A stretch of DNA of 64,000 nucleotides from Clavibacter nebraskensis NCPPB 2581 (GCF_000355695.1 NC_020891.1:1178001-1242000); one strand, 5' to 3'. Shown: positions 17,701 through 26,117, counted from the first letter of the stretch. The notes: generated by a model not told the origin, from the sequence alone. Translations and numbers: made by a program.

Positions 17701-18069
17701 CGCGTGGTCATCGTCGACCTCAAGACCGGGCGCCACTTCCCGACCCGCGCCGAGATCCCCGCGCACGCGCAGCTCGGCTCCTACCAGCTGGCGTTCGTGG
17801 AGGGCTCGCTGGAGGACGTGCCCGCTGATGCGCCGTCCGGCGGCGCGAAGCTGCTCTACGTCTCGGGCGGCACGCGCGGTCTGCCCTACCGCGAGCTGCC
17901 GCAGGAGCCGCTGACGCGCGAGGAGCTCGACGGGTTCCGCGCGCGCATCGCCGAGGCCGCCGAGGGCATGGCGGGCGCGACCTTCGAGGGCACGCCCGAC
18001 CCGGGGGAGCGGGATCCGGGGTCGGCGAGGCGGTACCGCATCCACCTCGTGCGGGCGGTGTCGGCATGA
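14800..18069 (+). CDS. adnA: AdnA, helicase-nuclease subunit for DNA end resection
   Basis: This 1,089-aa protein combines an N-terminal UvrD-like motor with a C-terminal RecB-family nuclease, the architecture of mycobacterial AdnA (Rv3202c). The nuclease motif VVIVDLKTGR has catalytic Asp973 and Lys975, preceded by GKIDRIEL. The motor is degenerate: the P-loop reads GAPGSGRTTT, with Arg49 where Lys is expected, and Walker B reads VVADDLHEA instead of DEYQD. This fits the view that AdnB is the main motor and AdnA mainly a nuclease and structural partner. It overlaps adnB by four bases (ATGA), so the two are translationally coupled. Confidence 0.9.
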   Translation: MNIRGFRQPPASVADAAAPAVELDPAQRAVVELPVGVSAAVLGAPGSGRTTTLRELVAERILVQGLDPAEVLVLAPSRAAATRLRDELALRVGVATLGPLARTSTSVAFEVLARRAAETGTEPPRLLTGAEQDQIIADLLAGHEELGTGPAWPDPLGVEVRRLRAFRTELRELLMRATEEGVRPDALAEAGRAHDVTEWIAAAEFAREYEDVVDSFRGDHLDSAELLAEAVLLVSRGEALTGIRLVVADDLHEATVATLSLLRALAARGADVVAFGDPDVAAATFRGAEASALGRLSTVLGLPGLRTLVLDRVHRQPPALRALTSAVTARIGAAGAGRQRQAGSAPGLADDADPIQVIEAPTRALELARLARRLREEHLLGGVPWARMVVLVRSGSLVAQVARSLATAEVPTRTAVAGRALRDDLAALALIRAVDVVLGRVPLTPDIAAELATGPLGGLDGVQLRRLRLAMRQEELAGDGHRSSDELLVEALAATGRLETLDLAPARRLGRLARTLQGARELAASDGTIEELLWRLWEGSGLATPWFEQALQKGIVADQANRDLDGVVALFTAARRFVERNPGRPASDFVEELLGAEVPEDTLSPQPLADTVLVATPSAVVGAGYEVVAIAALQEGVWPNLRLRGSLLHPQRLSAVARGLDRADVDERAEVLGDELRMLALAVSRASRVVVLSATANDEEAPSPFLRLVPPAPGLAEEEAGAEAGRVAKDAPAALRIRPDHPLSLRGLVGALRRELAVVHRDAALLDDGRVVSGDRTARRPADATRERGLAAASALARLAAEGVTGADPAEWYGLREPSTTEPVVDLTDPEARVPVSPSRLEAFERSPLNWFIDQASGGSTSTAMGIGTIVHAVMEEASLDPDADLRPPALEARLDARWGELPFESPWVGERERRQAGELIAGVSGYLRDFAADGGRMLAAEGGFELEVGVARLRGKIDRIELTKEGRVVIVDLKTGRHFPTRAEIPAHAQLGSYQLAFVEGSLEDVPADAPSGGAKLLYVSGGTRGLPYRELPQEPLTREELDGFRARIAEAAEGMAGATFEGTPDPGERDPGSARRYRIHLVRAVSA

Positions 18070-21000
18070 GCGGCGTGGGCAGGGCCGGCGACGGCACGGT
18101 CGGCGTCGAGGCGTCCGGCCCGGGCGAGGGCGGCATGATCAGCGCCCAGCGCATCGCCGAGACGCTCGGCCTGCCGAGCCCCACCGAGCAGCAGCGGCGC
18201 GTGATCGAGTCGCCGCTCGAGCCCGGCCTCGTCGTCGCGGGCGCCGGCAGCGGCAAGACCGAGACCATGGCGAGCCGCGTCGTCTGGCTGCTCGCCAACG
18301 GGCACGTGGGCGTCGAGGAGATCCTCGGCCTCACCTTCACGCGCAAGGCCGCGGGCGAGCTCGGGGTGCGGATCCGCGCCCGCATCGAGCAGCTTCAGCA
18401 GGCCGGGCTCGCCGCCGTCCCCGCGGACGCGTTCGCGACGCCCACCGTTCAGACCTACAACGCGTTCGCGAACGGCATCTTCCGCGACAGCGCCACGCTC
18501 ATCGGCCGCGAGGCGGAGTCGGTCGTGCTCACGGAGGCGTCCGCGTGGCAGCTCGCGCGCCGGCTCGTCGTCGAGAGCACCGATCCGCGCCTGCTCGAGC
18601 TCGGGCGCGGGGTGGATCCCATCACGCAGGCCGTCATCTCCCTCAGCCGCGCGATGAGCGAGAACGTCGCCGATCCGGCCGAGGTCGTGCGCCTCGCCGG
18701 GTCGTTCACGGGCCTCGCGGAGCTGCCGTTCGGTTCCGCGCGCATCAGGAAGGCCCCCGCGGCCGACGCGGTCGCCGCCGTCGGCGCGCTGCCGCCGCTC
18801 GTCGACCTCGCCGTGCGGTTCCAGGAGGAGAAGACCCGGCGCGGGCTCGTGGAGTACAGCGACCAGGTCGCCTTCGCGCTCGCCATCTGCGAGCGCGTGC
18901 CGCAGGTCGTCGCCGAGCACCGGAAGCGCTTCCGCGTGGTGCTGCTCGACGAGTACCAGGACACCTCGGTCGTGCAGACCCGGCTCCTCTCGACGCTCTT
19001 CGGCGGCACGCCCGTCATGGCCGTGGGGGACCCGCACCAGTCCATCTACGGCTGGCGCGGCGCGAGCGCGGCGAACCTCGCGCGCTTCGGCGCCGACTTC
19101 GCGCCGGCCGGCGCCGCCGCCGTGCCCGTCTACGCGCTCTCCACCAGCTGGCGGAACCCGGGCGTGGTGCGCGGCGCCGCGAACCGCATCGTCGAGCCGC
19201 TCACCGCCGCGTCGCGGATCCCCGTGGCGCGACTCGAGCCCCGGGCCGACGCGGGCGACGGCCGCCTCGACGTCGCCTACGAGGAGACCATCGCGGACGA
19301 GGCCGCGAGCGTCGCCACGTGGTTCGCCGACCGGCTGCGGCAGACCGGATCCGACGGCCGCCCCCGCTCGGCCGCGATGCTGTGCCGCTCGCTCAAGACC
19401 ATCGAGCCGTTCACGACGGCGCTCGCCGACCGGGGCGTGCCGTTCCGCGTGCTCGGCCTCGGCGGCCTCCTCGACCAGCCCGCCGTCGTCGACCTCGTGT
19501 GCGTCCTCCGCGTGCTGCACGACCCCACCGCGGGCAGCGAGCTCGTGCGCCTCCTCACGGGCGCGCGCTGGCGCGTCGGCACGAAGGACGTGCACGCGCT
19601 GTCCCGCGTCGCGTCGTGGCTGATGTCCCGCGACCACGCGCAGAAGCCGCTCGCCGACGAGGTGCGCGACGGCCTCCGGGCCTCCGTCGTTCCCGACGAG
19701 GTGGGGTCGGTCGTCGACGCGCTCGACTTCGTCGTCGGCGCCCGCGACGGCCACACCGCGCTCGCCGGCTTCAGCGTGGAGGGCCTCGTGCGCCTCCGTG
19801 CCGCCGGCCGTCAGCTGCAGGTGCTGCGCTCCCGCGTCGGGCTCGACCTGGTCGACCTCGTCACGGTCGTCCAGCAGGAGCTGCTGCTCGACATCGAGGT
19901 CGCCGCGAACGAGACGGATCCGCTCGGCCGCGCGAGCCTGGAGGCCTTCACCGAGCAGGTGGCCGGCTACCTCCAGGGCGACTCCGCCGGCACGCTCGGC
20001 CCGTTCCTCGCCTGGCTCGCCGAGGCCGAGCGGCGCGACAACCTCGCGCCGCGCACCGAGGAGCCGGAGCCCGGCACCGTGCAGATCCTCACGATCCACG
20101 GCTCGAAGGGCCTCGAGTGGGACGTCGTCGCGGTGCCGCGCATGGTCGAGGGCGAGCTGCCCGGCACGCTCCGGGAGAAGAGGGGCTGGGTCGCGTTCGG
20201 CGCCCTGCCGTTCGAGTTCCGCGGCGACTCCGCCGAGCTGCCGTCGCTCGCGTGGCGCGGCGTGGAGACGCAGAAGGAGTTCGCCGAAGCCATGGAGGCG
20301 TTCGGTGACGAGCTCGAGGAGCGCAACGCCGCCGAGCAGCGGCGCCTCGCGTACGTCGCCATCACGCGCACGCGGTCCGACCTGCTGCTCACCGGCTCGT
20401 TCTGGTCCACGCAGCAGAAGCCGCGGGGGCCCGGGGCGTTCCTCCGGGAGATCCAGCAGGTGGGCCTCATCGCGGCGGGCGCGCTCCCCGAGGCGCCCGA
20501 GCTGGAGGAGAACCCGCTCGAACCGGGATCCGCCCGCGTCGCCTGGCCGCTCCCGCCGCTCGGCCCGCGGGAGGCGCGCGTGCGTGCGGCCGCCGAGGCC
20601 GTCGCGGTCGCGGATCCCGACGCGGAGACCGTGTGGACCCGCGACATCGACCTGCTCCTCGCCGAGCGCGACGCCCGCGCGCGGGACGCCGAGCTCGTCG
20701 ACCTGCCCACGCGCATCCCCGCGTCGCGCTTCAAGGACTTCGTGAGCGACCCCGCGGGCGTCGCCGCGCGCCTGCGCCGCCCGATGCCCGAGCGCCCCTA
20801 CCGGCAGACGCGGCTCGGCACGCTCTTCCACGGCTGGGTCGAGGCGCGGTACGGCCCCGCGGGCACGGCCGACGTCATCGACGCGTCCGGCGTGGAGCTC
20901 GACGCGGATCCGACCGAGCCGCCCGTGGAGACGGAGGACCTCGATCGTCTCCGCGCGATCTTCGAGGCGAGCGAATGGGCGGCCAGGAAGCCGGAGGAGG

Positions 21001-21350
21001 TCGAGGTCGAGATCCACATGGAGCTCGCCGGCCAGGTCGTCATCTGCAAGATCGACGCGGTGTTCCTCATCGACGGCCGCTACCGCGTCGTGGACTGGAA
21101 GACCGGCCGCACCCCGAAGGACGCGGCCGACCTCGAGCTCAAGCAGCTCCAGCTCGCCCTGTACCGCCTCGCGTTTGCGAAGTGGCGGGGCATCGACCCC
21201 GACCTCATCGACGCCGAGTTCTACTTCGTCGCCGAGGACCGGTCGCTGAAGCCCGAGCGGCTCTACTCCGAGGAGGACCTCGTGGCGCTCTGGTCGGGCG
21301 CGCGCACGCCGGACGCGTCGCGCGCACCGTCGGGGGAGACCGTGGGCTGA
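18066..21350 (+). CDS. adnB: AdnB, lead helicase-nuclease subunit for DNA end resection
   Basis: The 1,094-aa protein has an intact UvrD/Rep motor: AGAGSGKTETM near residue 60, LTFTRKAAGEL (motif Ia), VVLLDEYQDTS (Walker B), GDPHQSIYGWRGA (motif III) and ILTIHGSKGLEWDVV (motif V). The C-terminal RecB nuclease carries Asp1010 and Lys1012 in VVDWKTGR, preceded by CKIDAVFLIDGR. With AdnA it forms the heterodimer that processes double-strand breaks. The first about 35 residues are low-complexity; an internal Met before ISAQRIAE could be an alternative start. The last 88 bases are also the 3' end of the convergent phosphotransferase-like gene. Confidence 0.92.
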   Translation: MSGVGRAGDGTVGVEASGPGEGGMISAQRIAETLGLPSPTEQQRRVIESPLEPGLVVAGAGSGKTETMASRVVWLLANGHVGVEEILGLTFTRKAAGELGVRIRARIEQLQQAGLAAVPADAFATPTVQTYNAFANGIFRDSATLIGREAESVVLTEASAWQLARRLVVESTDPRLLELGRGVDPITQAVISLSRAMSENVADPAEVVRLAGSFTGLAELPFGSARIRKAPAADAVAAVGALPPLVDLAVRFQEEKTRRGLVEYSDQVAFALAICERVPQVVAEHRKRFRVVLLDEYQDTSVVQTRLLSTLFGGTPVMAVGDPHQSIYGWRGASAANLARFGADFAPAGAAAVPVYALSTSWRNPGVVRGAANRIVEPLTAASRIPVARLEPRADAGDGRLDVAYEETIADEAASVATWFADRLRQTGSDGRPRSAAMLCRSLKTIEPFTTALADRGVPFRVLGLGGLLDQPAVVDLVCVLRVLHDPTAGSELVRLLTGARWRVGTKDVHALSRVASWLMSRDHAQKPLADEVRDGLRASVVPDEVGSVVDALDFVVGARDGHTALAGFSVEGLVRLRAAGRQLQVLRSRVGLDLVDLVTVVQQELLLDIEVAANETDPLGRASLEAFTEQVAGYLQGDSAGTLGPFLAWLAEAERRDNLAPRTEEPEPGTVQILTIHGSKGLEWDVVAVPRMVEGELPGTLREKRGWVAFGALPFEFRGDSAELPSLAWRGVETQKEFAEAMEAFGDELEERNAAEQRRLAYVAITRTRSDLLLTGSFWSTQQKPRGPGAFLREIQQVGLIAAGALPEAPELEENPLEPGSARVAWPLPPLGPREARVRAAAEAVAVADPDAETVWTRDIDLLLAERDARARDAELVDLPTRIPASRFKDFVSDPAGVAARLRRPMPERPYRQTRLGTLFHGWVEARYGPAGTADVIDASGVELDADPTEPPVETEDLDRLRAIFEASEWAARKPEEVEVEIHMELAGQVVICKIDAVFLIDGRYRVVDWKTGRTPKDAADLELKQLQLALYRLAFAKWRGIDPDLIDAEFYFVAEDRSLKPERLYSEEDLVALWSGARTPDASRAPSGETVG

Positions 21351-22339
21351 GGCCGGGAGTCGAGCATCTCCTCGACCTGGTCGACGTCCATCACGGGCAG
21401 CGTCTCGTGCGCGATGCGCTGGCCCTCGTCGGCGCGCACCGTGTCGACGAGCGCGCTGAGCATGTTGACGGCGTCGTCGATGATGCCCTGGTTGCGCGTG
21501 TCGGTGCCGTGCAGCAGCCAGCGGGCGATCTCGAGCTCGGCGTAGAGGAGCGCCCGCTGCTTGAGCTGGCGGTCGACCGTCACGTGGTGCGCCTGGTTGT
21601 AGGCGCGGAAGACGCTCTCGGCGACGTGCTCGGCGCGCGCGCCCAGCACCCAGTGCAGGTCGTGCGCGGGATCGGCCACGCGGAGCTCCGACCAGCCGAT
21701 CATCCCGGTCACGTCGTCGCCGTCGACGAGGAACGAGGAGGCCTGTACGGCGCCGTTGACGACCGCGGGCTGGAACTGCCAGAGCGACGCGTCGTCGAGC
21801 GCCTCCTCCCAGCGGCTGAGCAGCAGGCTCGGCACGAGCGCGGTGGCCGCGGCACGGTCGATGAGCGCGGCGGTCTGGCTGTGGATCTCCGCGGCCGAGA
21901 GCACGGGCAGGCCCGCATCCGCCACGAAGCCGGTCGGCAGGCTGTGCACGGCGGAGACGGCGGCGCCGATCGAGCGCGCGAGGCCGTCGCCCGCGGGGAT
22001 CTCGTCGAGCGAGATGACCCGCCCGGGCACGTGCACGTAGACGAACCCGCGGGTCGGCTTGATGGGAGCCTGCCCCAGGAACTCGGGCACCTGGAACGGC
22101 AGGCGGGAGCGGATCCCGGTGCTCAGCGCCCGCAGCGCCACGAGGTCCGCGGACTGCTCGGACTCGGCGGCCTGCGTGGTCGGGACGCGCACGAGGAGTT
22201 CGCGGCCGTCCCGCGTGGAGAGGAGCGCGGAGTCGAAGTCGCCCGCGCCGCCGGCCGTGAAGGGGGTGCTGCGAACCACGTCGAGCCCCGAGACGGCCGA
22301 GGTCGCCAACGCGGCTAGAGTGAGGTGGGATCTGGCCAT
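21263..22339 (-). CDS. Phosphotransferase (APH/choline-kinase fold) with a degenerate active site
   Basis: The 358-aa protein follows the aminoglycoside-phosphotransferase fold: an N-lobe with ALLSTRDGRELLVRVPTT, then FVYVHVPG and a helical C-lobe. The catalytic loop normally reads HGDxxxxN but here is NGAVQASS. The following metal-binding IDW..GDP reads IGWSELRVADPAHDL, with the first Asp replaced by Gly. Kinase activity is therefore doubtful and it may be a binding or regulatory pseudo-kinase. The ATG at 22339 is seven bases behind TAACCT. The gene is divergent from nudC and ends inside adnB on the opposite strand. Confidence 0.8.
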   Translation of the reverse strand: MARSHLTLAALATSAVSGLDVVRSTPFTAGGAGDFDSALLSTRDGRELLVRVPTTQAAESEQSADLVALRALSTGIRSRLPFQVPEFLGQAPIKPTRGFVYVHVPGRVISLDEIPAGDGLARSIGAAVSAVHSLPTGFVADAGLPVLSAAEIHSQTAALIDRAAATALVPSLLLSRWEEALDDASLWQFQPAVVNGAVQASSFLVDGDDVTGMIGWSELRVADPAHDLHWVLGARAEHVAESVFRAYNQAHHVTVDRQLKQRALLYAELEIARWLLHGTDTRNQGIIDDAVNMLSALVDTVRADEGQRIAHETLPVMDVDQVEEMLDSRPQPTVSPDGARDASGVRAPDQSATRSSSE

Positions 22340-22346
22340 GCCTTAC

Positions 22347-22352
22347 AGGTTA
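22347..22352 (-). promoter_or_regulatory. -10 box of the phosphotransferase-like gene
   Basis: TAACCT on the minus strand ends seven bases before the ATG at 22339. Confidence 0.5.
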
Positions 22353-22410
22353 GGTCGCTGGGAGCCCTCCGTCTCACCGCGCCACGCGCTTCCGGCCCCA
22401 CACGCGCACC

Positions 22411-23433
22411 GTGGGCGGACCATCGGCACCGCCGTCTCCGCCCCTCGGCCCGTCCGCCCCCGAAGTCGATTGGTCACCCGTGCTCGACAGCTTCCTCTCC
22501 CGTCTGCCCCTGTCCCGCGAGGGCGTCGACCGCGACGGCCTGAACCGCGACTCGCCCGCCCTCTTCGACGAGCTGTGGGCGGATCCGGCCACGCGCGTCC
22601 TCGCGCTCCACGGCCACCGCGCGCTGGGGTCCGCCTCCGACGGCCGCGCCGCGCTCGAGCTGCTGCCGGTCGATCGCGTGACCAGCGCCACCGTGCGCAT
22701 CTACCTCGGCCGCACGACCATCGCGCACGAGGGAGAGCCGGTCGGCACGCCCGTCGTCGCCGCGGTCCTCACCGACGCCGCCACGGCCGAGCTCGAGCCC
22801 GCGGAGGAGCGGTGGCTGGAGCTGCGCACCACCGCCACGCAGCTCGACGACCGCGACGCCGCGCTCTTCACGGGCGCGCTCGCCACCGCCAACTGGCACG
22901 CCTCCCACCCCTTCTCGCCGAAGACGGGCGAGCCGACGGTCGTCGAGCAGGGCGGATGGGTGCGGCGCGCGCCCTCCGACGGCTCGCAGGTCTTCCCGCG
23001 CACCGACGCGGCCGTGATCATGGGCGTCGTCGATGCGGACGACCGCCTGCTCCTCGGCGCCAACGCCATGTGGGGCGGCGACCGCTACTCGCTGCTCGCG
23101 GGCTTCGTCGAGCCGGGGGAGTCGTTCGAGGCGGCCGTGAAGCGCGAGGTGCTGGAGGAGTCCGGCGTCACCGTCGAGGATCCGCGCTACCTCGGCAGCC
23201 AGCCGTGGCCGTTCCCCGCGTCCGTCATGGTGGGCTTCCTCGCGCGCGTCTCCGCGTCGAGCGGACCCGCGACGCCGGACGGCGTCGAGATCGTCGACCT
23301 GCGCTGGTTCAGCCGGGAGGAGCTGCGGGCGTCGCTCGGCGAGATCGCGCTCCCCGGCCCGTCGTCCATCGCGCGCGCCATCATCGAGGAGTGGTACGGC
23401 GGACCCCTCGAGGACGGAGAGCGGGAGTGGTGA
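22411..23433 (+). CDS. nudC: NudC-like NADH pyrophosphatase / deNADding Nudix hydrolase
   Basis: The 340-aa protein has the NudC order: an N-terminal domain, a degenerate ribbon, and a Nudix domain with the box GFVEPGESFEAAVKREVLEE followed by SGV. The NudC-specific SQPWPFP motif is about 20 residues further on. NudC enzymes hydrolyse NAD(H) and remove NAD caps from RNA. The four zinc-ribbon cysteines of E. coli NudC are missing: the matching stretch reads HPFSPKTGEPT and WVRRAPSDGSQVFPRTD. The start is uncertain; the GTG at 22411 gives 340 aa and the GTG at 22480 gives 317. It is followed ten bases later by uvrD2. Confidence 0.85.
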   Translation: MGGPSAPPSPPLGPSAPEVDWSPVLDSFLSRLPLSREGVDRDGLNRDSPALFDELWADPATRVLALHGHRALGSASDGRAALELLPVDRVTSATVRIYLGRTTIAHEGEPVGTPVVAAVLTDAATAELEPAEERWLELRTTATQLDDRDAALFTGALATANWHASHPFSPKTGEPTVVEQGGWVRRAPSDGSQVFPRTDAAVIMGVVDADDRLLLGANAMWGGDRYSLLAGFVEPGESFEAAVKREVLEESGVTVEDPRYLGSQPWPFPASVMVGFLARVSASSGPATPDGVEIVDLRWFSREELRASLGEIALPGPSSIARAIIEEWYGGPLEDGEREW

Positions 23434-23443
23434 TCCGCCGATC

Positions 23444-25366
23444 GTGACCGACCAGCTCGTCCCCGGCACCCCCGGGCGCGACCCCTACGGGTCCACCGCG
23501 CCCGGCGCCCTCCCCGCACCCGTGTCCCTCGGCCCTGCTGCCGCGTCCGCGGAGGAGCCCGTCGAGGAGGCCCGCACCGCGGAGTCCCTGCTCGAGGCGC
23601 TCGACGACCAGCAGCGGCTCGCCGCCGAGGCGCTCCTCGGCCCCGTGGTCGTGCTCGCGGGCGCCGGCACGGGCAAGACGCGCGCCATCACGCACCGCAT
23701 CGCCTACGGGATCCAGGCCGGCGTCTACCCGCCCAACCGCGTCATGGCGCTCACCTTCACCTCGCGCGCCGCGGCCGAGCTCCGCGGGCGCCTGCGCGAG
23801 CTCGGCGCCGGACCCGTGGCCGCGCGCACCTTCCACGCGGCGGCCCTCAAGCAGCTCAACTTCTTCTGGCCGCAGGTCGTCGGCGGCACCATGCCGCGCC
23901 TCATCGAGAGCAAGGGCCGGATGCTCGGGCATGCGGCCGAGTCCCTCCGCCTCCGCCTCGACACGGCCGCGCTCCGCGACATGGCCGCCGAGGTCGAGTG
24001 GCGCAAGGTCTCGATGATCTCCATCGAGCAGTACGGCCTCGCCGCGCGCACCACCCGCACGCTCCCGCCGCAGCTCGACGCCGACCAGGCCGTCGCGCTC
24101 CTCCAGGCGTACGAGGACATCAAGGACCAGCGCCGCCAGCTCGACTTCGAGGACGTGCTGCTCGCGACCGCGGGGATGATCGAGGCCGAGCCCTGGGTGG
24201 CGCAGCAGGTGCGCGAGCAGTACCGCTTCTTCGTGGTCGACGAGTACCAGGACGTCTCGCCGCTGCAGCAGACGATCCTCGACCTCTGGATGGGCGACCG
24301 CCGCGACCTCTGCGTTGTCGGCGACGCCAGCCAGACCATCTACTCGTTCGCGGGCGCGAAGAGCGCGTACCTCCTCGACTTCGCGTCGCGTTTCCCCGAG
24401 GCGACGGTGGTCCGGCTGGAGCGCAACTACCGGTCGACCTCCGGCATCACCGAGGCGGCGAACCGGCTCATGCGCGGCCGGCCGGGCGCGCTCACGCTCG
24501 TGTCGGCGGACGCGGATCCCGACGGCGACGGCACCGGCACGGCCTCCGCCCGCGCCGCGAAGGGCCGCGGATCCGCCGCCGTCCCCGGCCGCGGCGAGGG
24601 CTTCCGCGCGCCCCAGGTGAGCGCGTTCCCCTCCGACGGCGCCGAGGCGCGCGCGATCGCCGGCGCCATCGCCCAGCAGATCGCCTCCGGCATCGCGCCC
24701 GAGGACATCGCCGTGCTCTACCGCATGAACGGCCAGTCCGCGGTGCTCGAGCAGGCCCTCGGCGACGCGGGCGTCAGCTACCAGGTGCGCGGATCCCAGC
24801 GCTTCTTCGACCGCCCCGAGATCAAGCAGGCGCTCCTCGCCCTCCGCGGCGCGTCCGTCTCCATCTCCGGCGAGCCGCTGTTCAAGTCGGTGAGCGACGT
24901 GCTGCGCGGCCTCGGCTGGAGCCAGCAGCCGCCCGAGCAGCCGGGCGCCGTGCGCGACCGCTGGGAGTCCCTCGACGCGATTATGGGCCTCGCCGAGCGC
25001 ATGCCCGCGGGCAGCACCTTCCGCGCCTTCACCGACGAGCTCCTCGAGCGCCAGGCCGGGCAGCACGAGCCGACCGTCTCCGCCGTCACGCTCGCGACGC
25101 TGCACTCCGCCAAGGGCCTCGAGTGGGAGCACGTCTACCTGATGGGGCTGAGCGAGGGGCTCGTGCCCATCAGCTACGCGCAGACGCTCGAGGCGGTCGA
25201 CGAGGAGCGGCGCCTCCTCTACGTCGGGATCACGCGCGCGCGGTCCGGGCTGCGGCTCTCCTGGAGCCGGAGCGGACCGCAGCGATCCGGTCAGCGGGAG
25301 CCGTCGCGGTTCCTGGCAGAGCTCGACACGCGCATCGCGGGTGGGGGCGCGAAGCGCGGCGCGTGA
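23444..25366 (+). CDS. uvrD2: UvrD2-type superfamily 1A DNA helicase
   Basis: This 640-aa protein has a full set of UvrD/PcrA motifs: LAGAGTGKTRAIT near residue 70, ALTFTSRAAAELRGR, FFVVDEYQDVSPLQQ, VVGDASQTIYSFAGA, LERNYRST, ATLHSAKGLEWEHVY and LLYVGITRARSGL. It is a 3'-5' DNA translocase and helicase for repair. Mycobacterial UvrD2 continues into an HRDC domain and a tetracysteine module; here the protein stops about 40 residues after the last helicase motif with no such domains and no cysteine cluster. The GTG start follows nudC by ten bases. The last 137 bases overlap the ThiF-like gene on the other strand. Confidence 0.9.
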   Translation: MTDQLVPGTPGRDPYGSTAPGALPAPVSLGPAAASAEEPVEEARTAESLLEALDDQQRLAAEALLGPVVVLAGAGTGKTRAITHRIAYGIQAGVYPPNRVMALTFTSRAAAELRGRLRELGAGPVAARTFHAAALKQLNFFWPQVVGGTMPRLIESKGRMLGHAAESLRLRLDTAALRDMAAEVEWRKVSMISIEQYGLAARTTRTLPPQLDADQAVALLQAYEDIKDQRRQLDFEDVLLATAGMIEAEPWVAQQVREQYRFFVVDEYQDVSPLQQTILDLWMGDRRDLCVVGDASQTIYSFAGAKSAYLLDFASRFPEATVVRLERNYRSTSGITEAANRLMRGRPGALTLVSADADPDGDGTGTASARAAKGRGSAAVPGRGEGFRAPQVSAFPSDGAEARAIAGAIAQQIASGIAPEDIAVLYRMNGQSAVLEQALGDAGVSYQVRGSQRFFDRPEIKQALLALRGASVSISGEPLFKSVSDVLRGLGWSQQPPEQPGAVRDRWESLDAIMGLAERMPAGSTFRAFTDELLERQAGQHEPTVSAVTLATLHSAKGLEWEHVYLMGLSEGLVPISYAQTLEAVDEERRLLYVGITRARSGLRLSWSRSGPQRSGQREPSRFLAELDTRIAGGGAKRGA

Positions 25367-26117
25367 CCCGGCCCGTCCGCACGTCGAGGATCGCCTGGTG
25401 CGTCGCGAGCGCGTTCTCGCCCGTCGTCAGCAGCCGGTCGGCGGGCCGCGCGGCGAGGGCCGCGAGCTCGGCGGGCACGAGCCCCGCCTCGGATCCGCTA
25501 TCGCGCCCGAGCAGCTGCGTCGCGATGGCGGGCCACGCCGGATCCGCGTCCCGCCGCCCGAGGTCGAGGCAGTAGCAGCAGGCCGTCCACCCGGGCTCGA
25601 CGAGCGGGCCGACGACCGCGTGCCGGTCGCCGAGCACGACGGGCAGGTGCGGCACGTCCTCCCGCGACCAGCGCCCGTAGACGGCCGGGGCGATGGCGAA
25701 GTGGGCCACGATCACGGCGAGGGCGGTACCCGGATCCGCATCGTCGGACATCCGCCGCGGCGCCACGTCGTGCCCGGCGCGGGCCAGGGCGTCGGCGACG
25801 CGGTCGGCCGTCGGTCCGCCGCCGACGACCGCGACCGTCCCGGTCCGCGTGCGTCGGGGGACGTCCGCGTCGCGCGGCGGCAAGAGCGCGGGCCGCACCA
25901 GGTCGAGCAGCTGCGTCACGTGCGCGGGGCCGGCGCCCTCGGACGCCGCGATCATGTCCAGTCCGCCGCGGCTGATGCCGTGCACGAGGGCGTCGAGCAG
26001 CCGTTCATCGAGACGCGACACGGAGCCGAGCACCACGGGCGGGCGGTCGACGCCGAGCTGGAGGGAGTCCGGCGTGCGCCAGACGAGCGGGAGGCGGGGA
26101 TCGAGTCGGATGGCCAT
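25230..26117 (-). CDS. ThiF-like / TOMM-leader-binding-like protein (Rv3196-like)
   Basis: The 295-aa protein begins MAIRLDPRLPLVWRTPDSLQ and QLGVDRP. It has a Rossmann-like stretch TVAVVGGGPTADRVADALAR, then a cysteine pair in WTACCYCLDLGRRDADPAW and a second pair in HPRCACRALPG near the C-terminus. This resembles the actinobacterial family sometimes annotated as a TOMM precursor leader-peptide-binding protein, related to ThiF/E1 enzymes. The paired Cys motifs suggest a structural zinc. No precursor peptide or modification gene is nearby, so a RiPP role is not supported. Conservation of the late HPRCAC motif argues that the gene truly runs into uvrD2 on the opposite strand. Confidence 0.75.
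   Translation of the reverse strand: MAIRLDPRLPLVWRTPDSLQLGVDRPPVVLGSVSRLDERLLDALVHGISRGGLDMIAASEGAGPAHVTQLLDLVRPALLPPRDADVPRRTRTGTVAVVGGGPTADRVADALARAGHDVAPRRMSDDADPGTALAVIVAHFAIAPAVYGRWSREDVPHLPVVLGDRHAVVGPLVEPGWTACCYCLDLGRRDADPAWPAIATQLLGRDSGSEAGLVPAELAALAARPADRLLTTGENALATHQAILDVRTGRVTRRASRPHPRCACRALPGTATAPADRIAAVRSGSRRAAARTARA

Noticed and set aside
14680-18045. 1,121-codon open frame antisense to adnA
   Set aside because: It mirrors adnA, is made of Arg/Ala/Gly/His-rich low-complexity sequence, and has no ribosome site; it is a result of high GC content.
17886-21017. 1,043-codon open frame antisense to adnB
   Set aside because: Same reason: composition typical of the complementary frame of a GC-rich gene, with no domains.
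25230-26117. RiPP (TOMM) biosynthesis cluster around the ThiF-like protein
   Set aside because: There is no precursor peptide, cyclodehydratase partner or dehydrogenase nearby; the neighbours are conserved housekeeping genes.
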